NCBI GenBank assembly: GCA_964449175.1
Contig: CAYUYH010000156.1
Location: 1 to 6,428, forward strand
Reading direction: 5' to 3'
From: CAYUYH01 sp964449175
Lineage (GTDB): Bacteria; Planctomycetota; Phycisphaerae; SM23-33
DNA length: 6,428 bases
Both the position numbers and the translations under genes were made by a program. This document shows positions 1 through 6,428 of this stretch, piece after piece (positions within the stretch are counted from its first letter, which is position 1; each line of letters starts with the position of its first letter). The notes beneath the pieces were generated by a model. That model had not been told where the DNA came from. It saw only the letters and a program-made list of their open reading frames with translations, and searched no databases.

Positions 1-465
1 GATCAGCACCATGTCCATCGCCTCCTGCACGGAGTTGCTCGCCAGCAAGGCGAAGCCGGTCTGGCGGACGGCCATCACGTCGCTGTGGTCGCCGAAGATG
101 CTCAGCGCCTGGCACGCCAGCGAGCGGGCCGAGACGTGGAAGCAGGTGGGCGTCAGCTCGCCGGCGATCTTGTACATGGTCGGGATCATCAGCAGCAGGC
201 CCTGCGAGGCTGTGAAGGTCGTCACCAGCGAGCCGCTCTGAAGCGCCCCGTGCACGGCGGCTGACGCGCCGCCCTCCGACTGCATCTCAACCACCAGCGG
301 CACGGTGCCCCAGATGTTCTTCTGTCCGGCGGCGGACATGCTGTCGGCGTGCTCGCCCATAGAACTGGACGGAGTGATGGGGTAAATCGCGATGACTTCG
401 TTGATCTTGTGCGCGACGTGTGCGACGGCCTCGTTGCCGTCCATCATCACCATGCGTCTTGACAT
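1..465 (-). CDS. nifJ: Pyruvate:ferredoxin (flavodoxin) oxidoreductase, N-terminal fragment (cut by window edge)
   Basis: Catalyses oxidative decarboxylation of pyruvate with CoA to acetyl-CoA and CO2, passing electrons to ferredoxin or flavodoxin in the cytoplasm. The reverse complement from 465 to 1 is open for 155 codons without a stop and is the start of domain I of the homodimeric PFOR. Visible family motifs are YPITPSSSMGEHAD (residues 28-41), VVEMQSEGGASAAVHGAL (58-75), TTFTASQGLLLMIPTMYKIA (82-101) and FGDHSDVMAVRQTGFALLAS. T31, E64 and R114 fall at the numbers I recall for the substrate- and thiamine-contacting residues of the Desulfovibrio africanus enzyme, so no N-terminal indel is apparent. 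The ATG at 465 is preceded by AAGGAAGG (minus strand, 478-471), which fixes the start. The full protein is usually about 1,170-1,200 residues, so about 87% lies outside the window, including the ferredoxin-like and TPP domains. It is transcribed divergently from the aldo/keto reductase gene. A heteromeric alpha-subunit form is less likely given the N-terminal motif order. Confidence 0.95.
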   Translation of the reverse strand, partial: MSRRMVMMDGNEAVAHVAHKINEVIAIYPITPSSSMGEHADSMSAAGQKNIWGTVPLVVEMQSEGGASAAVHGALQSGSLVTTFTASQGLLLMIPTMYKIAGELTPTCFHVSARSLACQALSIFGDHSDVMAVRQTGFALLASNSVQEAMDMVLI

Positions 466-574
466 TTTGGCCTTCCTTTGAAAACGCCGTCTGAGCCTGA
501 TCGTGGTGGCCTGGGCTGCGAATCGCCCGGCCTGCGGAATGGGGCAAATGCCCTGGAGTCCAACGGAAAACGCT

Positions 575-603
575 ATTATGCACACCGCCGCGGGCCAAAG
601 CAA
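575..603 (-). promoter_or_regulatory. Candidate sigma70-type promoter for nifJ
   Basis: On the minus strand a TTGCTT box (603-598) and a CATAAT box (580-575) are separated by 17 nt. The -10 matches the consensus at 5 of 6 positions; the -35 is weak (3 of 6). Transcription would begin near 568, giving a leader of about 100 nt before the ATG at 465. This is inferred from sequence only. Confidence 0.4.
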
Positions 604-644
604 CGGGATTTCGCGTAAGGCCGGCGGGCGCATGCCGCTGCGGC

Positions 645-673
645 TTGAAGCGGCCCACGGCAAGGGGTATATA
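645..673 (+). promoter_or_regulatory. Candidate sigma70-type promoter for the aldo/keto reductase operon
   Basis: TTGAAG (645-650) and TATATA (668-673) are spaced by 17 nt, and the start would lie near 680, about 60 nt before the ATG at 742. It is the only AT-rich hexamer in an otherwise GC-rich stretch. A 6-bp inverted repeat, GCCGCT/AGCGGC (634-639 and 649-654), overlaps the -35 box and could be an operator. Confidence 0.5.
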
Positions 674-741
674 GGCACGTCAGCACCTGTCGCGCGGAGT
701 GCGCAGGCCCCACCAAACCCTGTCGAAAGGAGCGCGAAGCG

Positions 742-1779
742 ATGGCCATGGAGTACCGCAACCTGGGGCGAAGCGGGGTGAAGGTCTCGGCCCTGTGCCT
801 CGGCTGCATGAGCTTCGGCAGCCGAACCGAGGAATCTGAGAGCATCGAGATCATTCACAGGGCGATCGACGAGGGCATCAACTTCATCGACACGTCGAAC
901 TCGTACTCCCGCGGCGTCTCGGAGACCATCACGGGCAAGGCCCTGGCCGAGGGCGGCCGGCGCGACAAGGTTGTGCTGGCCACCAAGGTGACCACGCGCG
1001 TGGGCGATGGCGTCAACGACGAAGGCTCCAGCCGATATCACATAACCAGCCAGGTCGAGGGCAGCCTGCGGCGGCTGAAGACCGACCGCATCGACCTCTA
1101 CCAGCTCCACTGGATGGACCTGAACACGCCGCTGGACGAGTCGCTCCGCGCCCTGGACGACCTAGTCCGGGCGGGCAAGGTGCTGTACATCGGTTGCAGC
1201 AAGTTCGCCCCGGCCCACCTGGTCGAGGGGATCATGACCAGCCAGCGGCACGGCTGGGCGCAGTTCGTCAGCGAGCAGCCGCCGTACAACCTGCTCGACC
1301 GGACGATCGAGAACTCACTTGTCTACGCCTGCCAGAAGTTCGGCGTGGGTCTGATCCCCTGGGCGCCGATCGCCGCGGGGCTGCTCAGCGGCAAGTACCG
1401 CAAGGGCCAGGCCCTCCCCCCCGGCGGCCGATTCCGCGAGATGAACACCCGCCTGACGGACGCGGCGCTGGACCGCGTGGAGGCCCTGCTGCCCCTGGCG
1501 GCCGAGAAGGGCGTGTCCCTGGCCGAGTACACCCTCGCCTGGGTGATGCGTCAGCCGGGCATAACCTCGCCGATCATAGGCCCGCGCACGATGGATCATC
1601 TGCTCAGCAGCCTCAAGGCCCTGGACGTGGAGCTGGCCAAGGAGGACTTCCGCCGGATCGACGCGATCTGCCCGCCGGGAAGTTGCGTAAGCAACTATTA
1701 CGACGTCAATGTGTTCCGCCGCTACCGCGAGGCGTGCGGATTCTCTCCGCCGCGAGACCGATCCAAGCCGATGGCGTAG
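742..1779 (+). CDS. Aldo/keto reductase, NADPH-dependent (YajO/IolS-like)
   Basis: A 345-residue single-domain (alpha/beta)8 barrel oxidoreductase of the COG0667 type, expected to reduce aldehydes or ketones with NAD(P)H in the cytoplasm; the substrate cannot be read from sequence. The beta-hairpin opening MEYRNLGRSGVKVSALCLGC is typical. The catalytic tetrad is intact: D50 and Y55 (NFIDTSNSYS), K82 (LATKV) and H123 (DLYQLHW). Further family landmarks are the substrate-side SEQPPYNLLDR (177-187), the cofactor strand GLIPWAPIAAGLLSGKY (203-219) and the C-terminal nucleotide-binding ITSPIIGPRTMDHL (274-287). The length is normal. The start at 742 is favoured over the ATG at 748 because AAAGGAG (726-732) ends 9 nt upstream of it. 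It is the first gene of the plus-strand cluster, 32 nt before the SHOCT-like gene, and diverges from nifJ. I am sure of the family but not of the physiological role. Confidence 0.93.
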   Translation: MAMEYRNLGRSGVKVSALCLGCMSFGSRTEESESIEIIHRAIDEGINFIDTSNSYSRGVSETITGKALAEGGRRDKVVLATKVTTRVGDGVNDEGSSRYHITSQVEGSLRRLKTDRIDLYQLHWMDLNTPLDESLRALDDLVRAGKVLYIGCSKFAPAHLVEGIMTSQRHGWAQFVSEQPPYNLLDRTIENSLVYACQKFGVGLIPWAPIAAGLLSGKYRKGQALPPGGRFREMNTRLTDAALDRVEALLPLAAEKGVSLAEYTLAWVMRQPGITSPIIGPRTMDHLLSSLKALDVELAKEDFRRIDAICPPGSCVSNYYDVNVFRRYREACGFSPPRDRSKPMA

Positions 1780-1811
1780 ACGTTCTCGGTCCGAGTCGCT
1801 AGAATGGTCTG

Positions 1812-2162
1812 GTGACGGTGATATGCCGAGTGATGACATTGGCCATGCCGCCGGCGGTCGAGGCGGCGCCGTACCTGCTGGTGATAGCCGTGCTGGTGGC
1901 AGCGGCGGCCGCCGTGCTGAGTCGGCTGCGGAGGCAGTCGCCGAGCTGTCCGCCTGCTCAGGGAGCCTCTGGCGGGGCGGGCTTCACCATCGATCGCCTG
2001 GAGGACCTTTGGGCGCGAGGCGAGATCAGCGACGAGGAATTCGCCACTCTCCGCCGCGAGGCGCTGAGACTGGACACGAATGGCAGGGATGCGGACCGGC
2101 GCTCAAGTACCCCTGCCAAAGATGACGATGGAACCCGTGGAGAGCAGAAAGCGGGCGTCTAG
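1812..2162 (+). CDS. Small membrane-anchored protein with a SHOCT-like C-terminal domain
   Basis: A 116-residue protein of unknown function. Residues 20-38 form one hydrophobic, alanine/valine/leucine-rich helix, followed at once by basic RLRRQ (38-42). This predicts a single-pass inner-membrane protein with its tail in the cytoplasm. After a Pro/Ser/Gly/Ala linker, residues 59-87 read like a SHOCT domain: hydrophobic lead, LEDLWARGEISDEEFATLRREAL, with the usual Leu-x(4-5)-Gly-x-Ile-x-x-Glu-Glu-Phe pattern. The tail (90-116) is charged and probably disordered. The start is uncertain: GTG at 1812 gives the longest form, ATG at 1833 or 1845 keeps the membrane helix, and none has a good Shine-Dalgarno. 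The stop at 2162 lies 12 nt before clpX, so the two are probably co-transcribed. SHOCT domains are short C-terminal helical modules with no well-defined biochemical role; a link to ClpX would be conjecture. The overlapping frame at 1709-2125 has no domain signal. Confidence 0.72.
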   Translation: MTVICRVMTLAMPPAVEAAPYLLVIAVLVAAAAAVLSRLRRQSPSCPPAQGASGGAGFTIDRLEDLWARGEISDEEFATLRREALRLDTNGRDADRRSSTPAKDDDGTRGEQKAGV

Positions 2163-2174
2163 CAAGGATATCCG

Positions 2175-3491
<1,317 letters not shown>

Positions 3492-3511
3492 GCGGCGGGG
3501 GCACGCTTACG

Positions 3512-3560
3512 CGCGGCGGGGCTCCGGTTCGACAGGCTCACCGAAATCTGCCCCGCCGCG
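3512..3560. repeat. REP-like GC-rich hairpin between convergent genes
   Basis: An 11-bp perfect inverted repeat, CGCGGCGGGGC (3512-3522) and GCCCCGCCGCG (3550-3560), encloses a 27-nt loop. The loop holds a second small stem, CGGT/ACCG, around the core TTCGACAGGCTCA (3528-3540). That core, as I recall, is a dispersed intergenic palindromic element in many bacterial genomes. It sits 20 nt after the clpX stop and 43 nt beyond the rhaI stop, so it could end transcription from both sides. No T-tract follows on either strand, so it is not a classical rho-independent terminator. Copies elsewhere in the genome would confirm the repeat call. Confidence 0.55.
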
Positions 3561-3603
3561 GCAGAGGAGTTGACCAGTCCTTCATCCGCCCCGAAGCCCT
3601 CCG

Positions 3604-4824
3604 CTACGCGTAGCTCGATTCGCTCTTGATCCCCAGCGCCTTTCGCTTTGCCGTGCGGCCCTTGGCGACCTTCCGCTCGTAGCCGCTGGCGCGGAAGGCC
3701 TCGATCGGATTCGGCGGGCAGCCCATCGCGCGGCGCACCTGGCGAAGGATCGGCTCAACGTCGGCGTAGAACGCCTGCCGCAGGATCTCCTCGGCGGCGA
3801 CCACGTCCTCGTGCCTCTGTGCCGATGCCAGCGCCCTGCGATCCACGCACAGCGCCTTGGCGAACAGCGACTGGACGGTCACCACCGTCTGGATCATCGC
3901 CAGGACCTTCGGCTTGACGTTGTGCGACTGGTCGATCATGTAGGCGATGTCCAGCACGCGTCCGGCCCGCGCCTCAGCCGCGGCGATCTCGTTGAATATC
4001 CGAAACGCCTGATACGGGTCGATCGAGCCGACCGTCAGGTCGTCGTCCGTGTACTTGCGGTCGTTAAAGTGGAACCCGCCGAGCATCTTCTCGTCGATCA
4101 GCCAGGCGACGATCTGCTCGACGTTGCAGCCGGGCAGGTGATGGCCGAGGTCGACCAGCACCTTGGCCCGCGGCCCGGCGGCCTTGGCGAAGATGTAGGC
4201 GCTGCCCCAGTCGAAGAAGTCCGTGAAATACGCCGCCGGCTCGAAGGGCTTGTACTCCACGAGCATGGTCATGCCGGCGGGCATGGCCTGGTGGGCGCGG
4301 CGGAGCGCCTGCGTGGCCCAGGTCTTCCGCTGGACGATGTCAGCCTGGCCAGGATAGTTCGCGCCGTCGGCGAACCACAGCGACAGGTACTTGCTGCGGC
4401 AATGCCGCCCCACTTCTATCGAGTCCAGTATGTGGCGCACCGCGCGCCCGCGGACGGCTCCGTCGCGGTTGGTCACTGAGCCGAACTTGTAGCACTGGTC
4501 CTGGAAGACGTTCGGGTTGATCGAGCCGATCCGCACGCCCTGCCTCCTGGCCAGCTTGACGACCGAGCGGTCGAAACCGTTGGGGAAGTCCCACAGCACG
4601 TGCACGGCCACCGTGGGCGTCATGCCGGTGTAGCGGTGGGTGGCGCCGGCGTCGGCGAGCTTGTCCTCCAGGTCCACGGCCGCGGCCGGCTGGAGAAACT
4701 TGCCGAACCGCGTGCCGGTGTCGGCATAGCCCCAACTGGGCACCTCGACGTTGAAGTCCAGCAGCCGCCTGATGACGGCGCTCTCGCGGGCGGAGGAAAG
4801 CTTGGGCGTCTTCTTGCGTGCCAT
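3604..4824 (-). CDS. rhaI: L-rhamnose isomerase (Pseudomonas stutzeri/Bacillus type, RhaI)
   Basis: Interconverts L-rhamnose and L-rhamnulose, the first step of cytoplasmic rhamnose catabolism; enzymes of this type also accept L-lyxose, D-allose and other rare sugars. The 406-residue protein is a metal-dependent TIM barrel. Residues E190 (LVEYKPFEP), D225 and H228 (VDLGHHLPG), H252 (GGFHFNDRKY), D260 and D262 (TDDDL) and D298 (MIDQSHN) have exactly the spacing I recall for the two-metal site of the P. stutzeri enzyme (E219, D254, H257, H281, D289, D291, D327), a constant offset of 29. The ATG at 4824 has AAGGGA (minus, 4837-4832) 7 nt upstream. N- and C-termini are Lys/Arg-rich (RKKTPK; 384-400). 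It is a single-gene transcript diverging from the pectate lyase and converging on clpX. The alternative is another sugar isomerase of the same COG4952 family; no kinase or aldolase gene is in view. Confidence 0.92.
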   Translation of the reverse strand: MARKKTPKLSSARESAVIRRLLDFNVEVPSWGYADTGTRFGKFLQPAAAVDLEDKLADAGATHRYTGMTPTVAVHVLWDFPNGFDRSVVKLARRQGVRIGSINPNVFQDQCYKFGSVTNRDGAVRGRAVRHILDSIEVGRHCRSKYLSLWFADGANYPGQADIVQRKTWATQALRRAHQAMPAGMTMLVEYKPFEPAAYFTDFFDWGSAYIFAKAAGPRAKVLVDLGHHLPGCNVEQIVAWLIDEKMLGGFHFNDRKYTDDDLTVGSIDPYQAFRIFNEIAAAEARAGRVLDIAYMIDQSHNVKPKVLAMIQTVVTVQSLFAKALCVDRRALASAQRHEDVVAAEEILRQAFYADVEPILRQVRRAMGCPPNPIEAFRASGYERKVAKGRTAKRKALGIKSESSYA

Positions 4825-4858
4825 GTTCGTGTCCCTTCACTCTTTCAGCCGGGGTGAG

Positions 4859-4886
4859 CTTAAACGCACCGCCCTGTCCGTGTCAA
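4859..4886 (-). promoter_or_regulatory. Predicted sigma70-type promoter of rhaI
   Basis: The minus strand carries a perfect -35, TTGACA (4886-4881), then 16 nt, then TTTAAG (4864-4859, 4 of 6 to consensus). Transcription would start near 4852, leaving a leader of about 28 nt with the Shine-Dalgarno in place. The -35 box lies inside the palindrome at 4874-4898, as expected for a repressible promoter. Confidence 0.6.
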
Positions 4887-4898
4887 CGCGACGGACAG
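4874..4898. promoter_or_regulatory. Operator-like palindrome in the rhaI/pectate lyase divergent region
   Basis: Perfect 8-bp arms CTGTCCGT (4874-4881) and ACGGACAG (4891-4898) are separated by 9 nt. The site is centred near -34 of the predicted rhaI start, overlapping its -35. It is also centred near -50 of the predicted lyase start, just upstream of the -35 position. A dimeric regulator bound here could repress rhaI and activate or repress the lyase. No regulator gene is in the window, so the binding protein is unknown. Confidence 0.5.
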
Positions 4899-4923
4899 CG
4901 ATGCAATGCCGCGCCCGGTGCTG

Positions 4924-4929
4924 TATAAT
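4924..4929 (+). promoter_or_regulatory. Consensus -10 box upstream of the pectate lyase
   Basis: A perfect TATAAT lies 47 nt before the ATG at 4977. No recognisable -35 hexamer occurs 16-18 nt upstream (the sequence there is GATGCAAT), so the promoter may depend on an activator, for which the palindrome at 4874-4898 is suitably placed. Transcription would begin near 4936. Confidence 0.5.
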
Positions 4930-4976
4930 GACCGCGACCTGCCCACAGTCGCCCCAGCCGAGCAAGGAGCAGTGAC

Positions 4977-6071
4977 ATGAGTTGCCGTTTGTGCCTTCCC
5001 GTCGCGGTCGCGGTCCTGGCCGCTGTTATCTGCCGGCCGGCGACAGCCGCCGACAGCCCACCAACACCGGCCACCAGTCCCGCGGATGTCTACGGTGAGG
5101 TCAAAGTCCTCCCGAAGGACGGCTTCGCCCGGATGCCGGCGGAGTGGTTCTGCTCAGAGCAGGCGCGGCGGTTCGCCGTCAACGTGCTGGTCTGGCAGAC
5201 GCCTTCTGGCGGCTGGCCGAAGGTCGGCGACCTGCACGTGCGCGTCAAGACCGGGCCGCCGGGCGGGCGCGGGTCGTTCGACAATGGCGCGACCGTCCCG
5301 CCGATGCGTTTCGTCGGCCACATGGCCAACGCCACGGGCGAGCAGCGATATGTCCAGTCCTTCATGAGGGCCCTGGAGTTCGTCCTATCCGCCCAGTTGC
5401 CATGCGGCGGTTGGCCGCAGTGGGCGCCCCGACCAAAGGGCTACGCCGCGCTGATCACGTATAACGACAACGCGATGATCAACGTGATGACGATCCTGCG
5501 CGAGGTGGCGGCGGGGGAGTTCGCCTTCGTCCCGCCGGCCGACGTCGCCAGGGCCGATGCCGCCGTCCAGCGCGGCATCCAGTGCATCCTGCGGACGCAG
5601 ATCGTCGTCGACGGCCGGCTCACCGCCTGGGGCCAGCAGCATGACCCGCACACCTTCGCCCCGGCCAAGGCGCGGGCGTTCGAGCTGCCGTCGATATGCG
5701 CAGCCGAGAGCACCGGCATCGTGCTGTTCCTCATGGACATCGAGAATCCCAGCGACGAAGTGAAGCGGGCGGTCCATTCAGCCGTCGCCTGGTTCAAGGC
5801 CAGCAAGATCGAGGGCATCCGATGGGTCAGGGCCGACGGCGACAGGGTGGTCGTCGCCGACCCGCAGGCCCCGCCGATCTGGGCGCGGTTCTACGACATC
5901 CGCACCAACCGCCCCATGTTCGTCGGACGGGACAGCGTCCCGCGGGCCCACGTGGCCGACATCGAGCGAGAGCGACGCACCGGCTACCGGTGGTACGGCC
6001 ACTGGCCAGCCGCGGCTATCGCCCGCTACGACGACTGGTGCGCCGCTCACGCAGCCACGCCGGCGGATTAA
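4977..6071 (+). CDS. Secreted pectate lyase, polysaccharide lyase family 10
   Basis: Cleaves de-esterified polygalacturonate by calcium-dependent beta-elimination. The 364-residue product begins with a Sec signal peptide (basic R4, hydrophobic 7-18, likely cut after ATA, near 24/25), so it acts in the periplasm or outside. The mature part is one PL10 domain (Pec_lyase) with the family's conserved blocks in order: WQTPSGGWPK (73-82), FDNGAT (101-106), GGWPQWAPRPKGY (144-156), TYNDNAMINVM (161-171), RTQIVVDGRLTAWGQQHDP (206-224), APAKARAFELPS (228-239), APPIWARFYDI (298-308), TNRPMFVGRD (310-319) and GYRWYGHWP (336-344). By its distance from the C-terminus, R318 is my candidate for the catalytic arginine and D102 for an essential acid; both are inferences. 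No carbohydrate-binding or dockerin module is attached. The start at 4977 has AAGGAG (4964-4969) 7 nt upstream. It diverges from rhaI, which fits a pectin/rhamnogalacturonan role. Confidence 0.93.
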   Translation: MSCRLCLPVAVAVLAAVICRPATAADSPPTPATSPADVYGEVKVLPKDGFARMPAEWFCSEQARRFAVNVLVWQTPSGGWPKVGDLHVRVKTGPPGGRGSFDNGATVPPMRFVGHMANATGEQRYVQSFMRALEFVLSAQLPCGGWPQWAPRPKGYAALITYNDNAMINVMTILREVAAGEFAFVPPADVARADAAVQRGIQCILRTQIVVDGRLTAWGQQHDPHTFAPAKARAFELPSICAAESTGIVLFLMDIENPSDEVKRAVHSAVAWFKASKIEGIRWVRADGDRVVVADPQAPPIWARFYDIRTNRPMFVGRDSVPRAHVADIERERRTGYRWYGHWPAAAIARYDDWCAAHAATPAD

Positions 6072-6105
6072 TCGCCGGCAAGGCTGCCGCCGCCCGAACA
6101 CTTCC

Positions 6106-6169
6106 GCCTGGGCTGCGTATGATTCAATAGAGCGCAGCTTAGGCCGGTTTCTCCTCCTTTCCCGGCCTA
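6106..6169 (+). other. Two mutually exclusive RNA hairpins downstream of the pectate lyase gene
   Basis: Stem A pairs GCCTGGGCTGCG (6106-6117) with CGCAGCTTAGGC (6133-6144): 12 bp in RNA with two G-U pairs and a 15-nt loop. Stem B pairs TAGGCCGG (6140-6147) with CCGGCCTA (6162-6169) across a 14-nt pyrimidine-rich loop. The two share 6140-6144, so they cannot form together. They lie 35 nt after the lyase stop and just before the terminator at 6177-6217. The pairing is visible in the sequence; any switching role is speculative. Confidence 0.4.
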
Positions 6170-6176
6170 GTGAACC

Positions 6177-6217
6177 AGGCAGCGCGGGGCCCCCCCCCCC
6201 CGCGCTGCCTTCTTTGT
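6177..6217 (+). terminator. Rho-independent terminator of the pectate lyase gene
   Basis: A 13-bp perfect stem, AGGCAGCGCGGGG (6177-6189) with CCCCGCGCTGCCT (6198-6210), closes an eight-cytosine loop and runs directly into TTCTTTGTT (6210-6218). It is about 105 nt after the lyase stop and 130 nt before the next start, so it isolates the two genes. The loop and 3' arm together contain a run of 12 cytosines (6190-6201), a tract prone to sequencing or replication slippage. Confidence 0.85.
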
Positions 6218-6350
6218 TGGGGTAGCGACCCCGCCCCCAGCCGCCCGCCGGACAGGCGCCAGGCGGTTTTGTGCTTTGTGCCGGCCGCCGGCGTGCATAG
6301 GATGGCCCGTATGTAGGCCAAACATCGAGGCCGGCAGCGAAAGGGAACAC

Positions 6351-6428
6351 ATGCGTATAGCGTTAGTTAACCCGGTGGCCAGGCGGACGGAGGGCTACCA
6401 CACGATCGGCACGGCCATTCCCCACCTG
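6351..6428 (+). CDS. Probable cobalamin-binding radical SAM protein, N-terminal fragment (cut by window edge)
   Basis: An open frame runs from an ATG at 6351 to the window end, 26 codons with no stop, preceded by AAGGGA (6341-6346) with a short 4-nt spacing. The peptide opens RIALVNPVARR, the first beta strand and loop of a Rossmann-type B12-binding domain, and continues EGYHTIGTAIPHL, a sequence I associate with B12-binding-domain radical SAM enzymes. If so, the CxxxCxxC cluster motif should lie about 150-200 residues further on, outside the window. The reaction cannot be guessed from this fragment. The upstream terminator at 6177-6217 indicates its own promoter, but I see only a weak candidate (TAGGAT at 6298-6303). 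Another Rossmann-fold protein cannot be excluded. Confidence 0.55.
   Translation, partial: MRIALVNPVARRTEGYHTIGTAIPHL

Noticed and set aside
11..241. Plus-strand small frame at the left edge
   Set aside because: It lies wholly antisense to the nifJ coding sequence, whose motifs are unmistakable.
1315..1839. Minus-strand frame of 174 codons opposite the aldo/keto reductase
   Set aside because: Antisense shadow in GC-rich coding sequence; no domain resemblance, and the reductase frame has intact catalytic residues throughout.
1709..2125. Plus-strand frame of 138 codons overlapping the reductase end and the SHOCT-like gene
   Set aside because: Gly/Arg/Ala-rich with no hydrophobic or domain pattern; the overlapping frame at 1812-2162 has a membrane helix and a SHOCT-like domain.
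3811..4479. Long plus-strand open frame of 222 codons opposite rhaI
   Set aside because: It is the antisense shadow of the well-supported isomerase; composition is Val/Gly/Arg-rich with no recognisable motif and no ribosome binding site.
4977..5051. Lipoprotein signal with C19 of the pectate lyase as the lipidated cysteine
   Set aside because: The residue before C19 is isoleucine, not Gly/Ala/Ser, while an ordinary signal peptidase I site (ATA then A) follows at 22-25.
5778..6350. Minus-strand frame of 190 codons across the lyase 3' end and the gap
   Set aside because: Runs against the lyase and through the C12 terminator hairpin, with low-complexity Gly/Arg/Pro translation; an artefact of GC richness.
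6211..6350. Cobalamin riboswitch before the probable B12-dependent radical SAM gene
   Set aside because: No B12-box-like GCCACTG sequence or multi-helix layout is visible; only a small GGGGT/ACCCC hairpin (6219-6232) occurs.

Overview
The window is a high-GC, gene-dense bacterial segment. The gene set combines pyruvate:ferredoxin oxidoreductase, a family 10 pectate lyase, a Pseudomonas stutzeri/Bacillus-type L-rhamnose isomerase, and what looks like a B12-type radical SAM protein. It suggests an anaerobic or facultative plant-polysaccharide degrader. My best guess is Planctomycetota (Phycisphaerae-like), with Lentisphaerae/Verrucomicrobiota as alternatives. This is inference from gene content and base composition; there is no rRNA or tRNA here to settle it.

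Layout. (1) 1-465, minus: N-terminal part of pyruvate:ferredoxin oxidoreductase (nifJ), running off the left edge. (2) 466-741: divergent intergenic region with a promoter candidate for each flanking gene. (3) 742-3491, plus: an aldo/keto reductase, a small membrane-anchored SHOCT-like protein and clpX, with gaps of 32 and 12 nt, so probably at least partly co-transcribed. (4) 3492-3603: convergent gap holding a strong GC-rich hairpin with a REP-like core. (5) 3604-4824, minus: L-rhamnose isomerase with all expected metal and catalytic residues. (6) 4825-4976: divergent control region with a sigma70-like promoter for the isomerase, a consensus -10 for the lyase, and a palindrome overlapping the isomerase -35. 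(7) 4977-6071, plus: secreted pectate lyase. (8) 6072-6350: no gene; a pair of mutually exclusive hairpins followed by a rho-independent terminator with a C12 tract. (9) 6351-6428, plus: start of a probable cobalamin-binding radical SAM gene, cut by the right edge.

How the genes fit together. The divergent pectate lyase and rhamnose isomerase form a small coherent unit: pectin carries galacturonate in homogalacturonan and alternating rhamnose/galacturonate in rhamnogalacturonan I. One enzyme cuts the polymer outside the cytoplasm and the other starts catabolism of the released rhamnose. The shared palindrome suggests joint control. PFOR and the aldo/keto reductase are general redox metabolism, and ClpX is housekeeping proteolysis. 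I do not see a clearly new biological system. The best leads are the pectin/rhamnose control palindrome, the SHOCT-like membrane protein directly upstream of clpX, and the RNA structures after the lyase gene.
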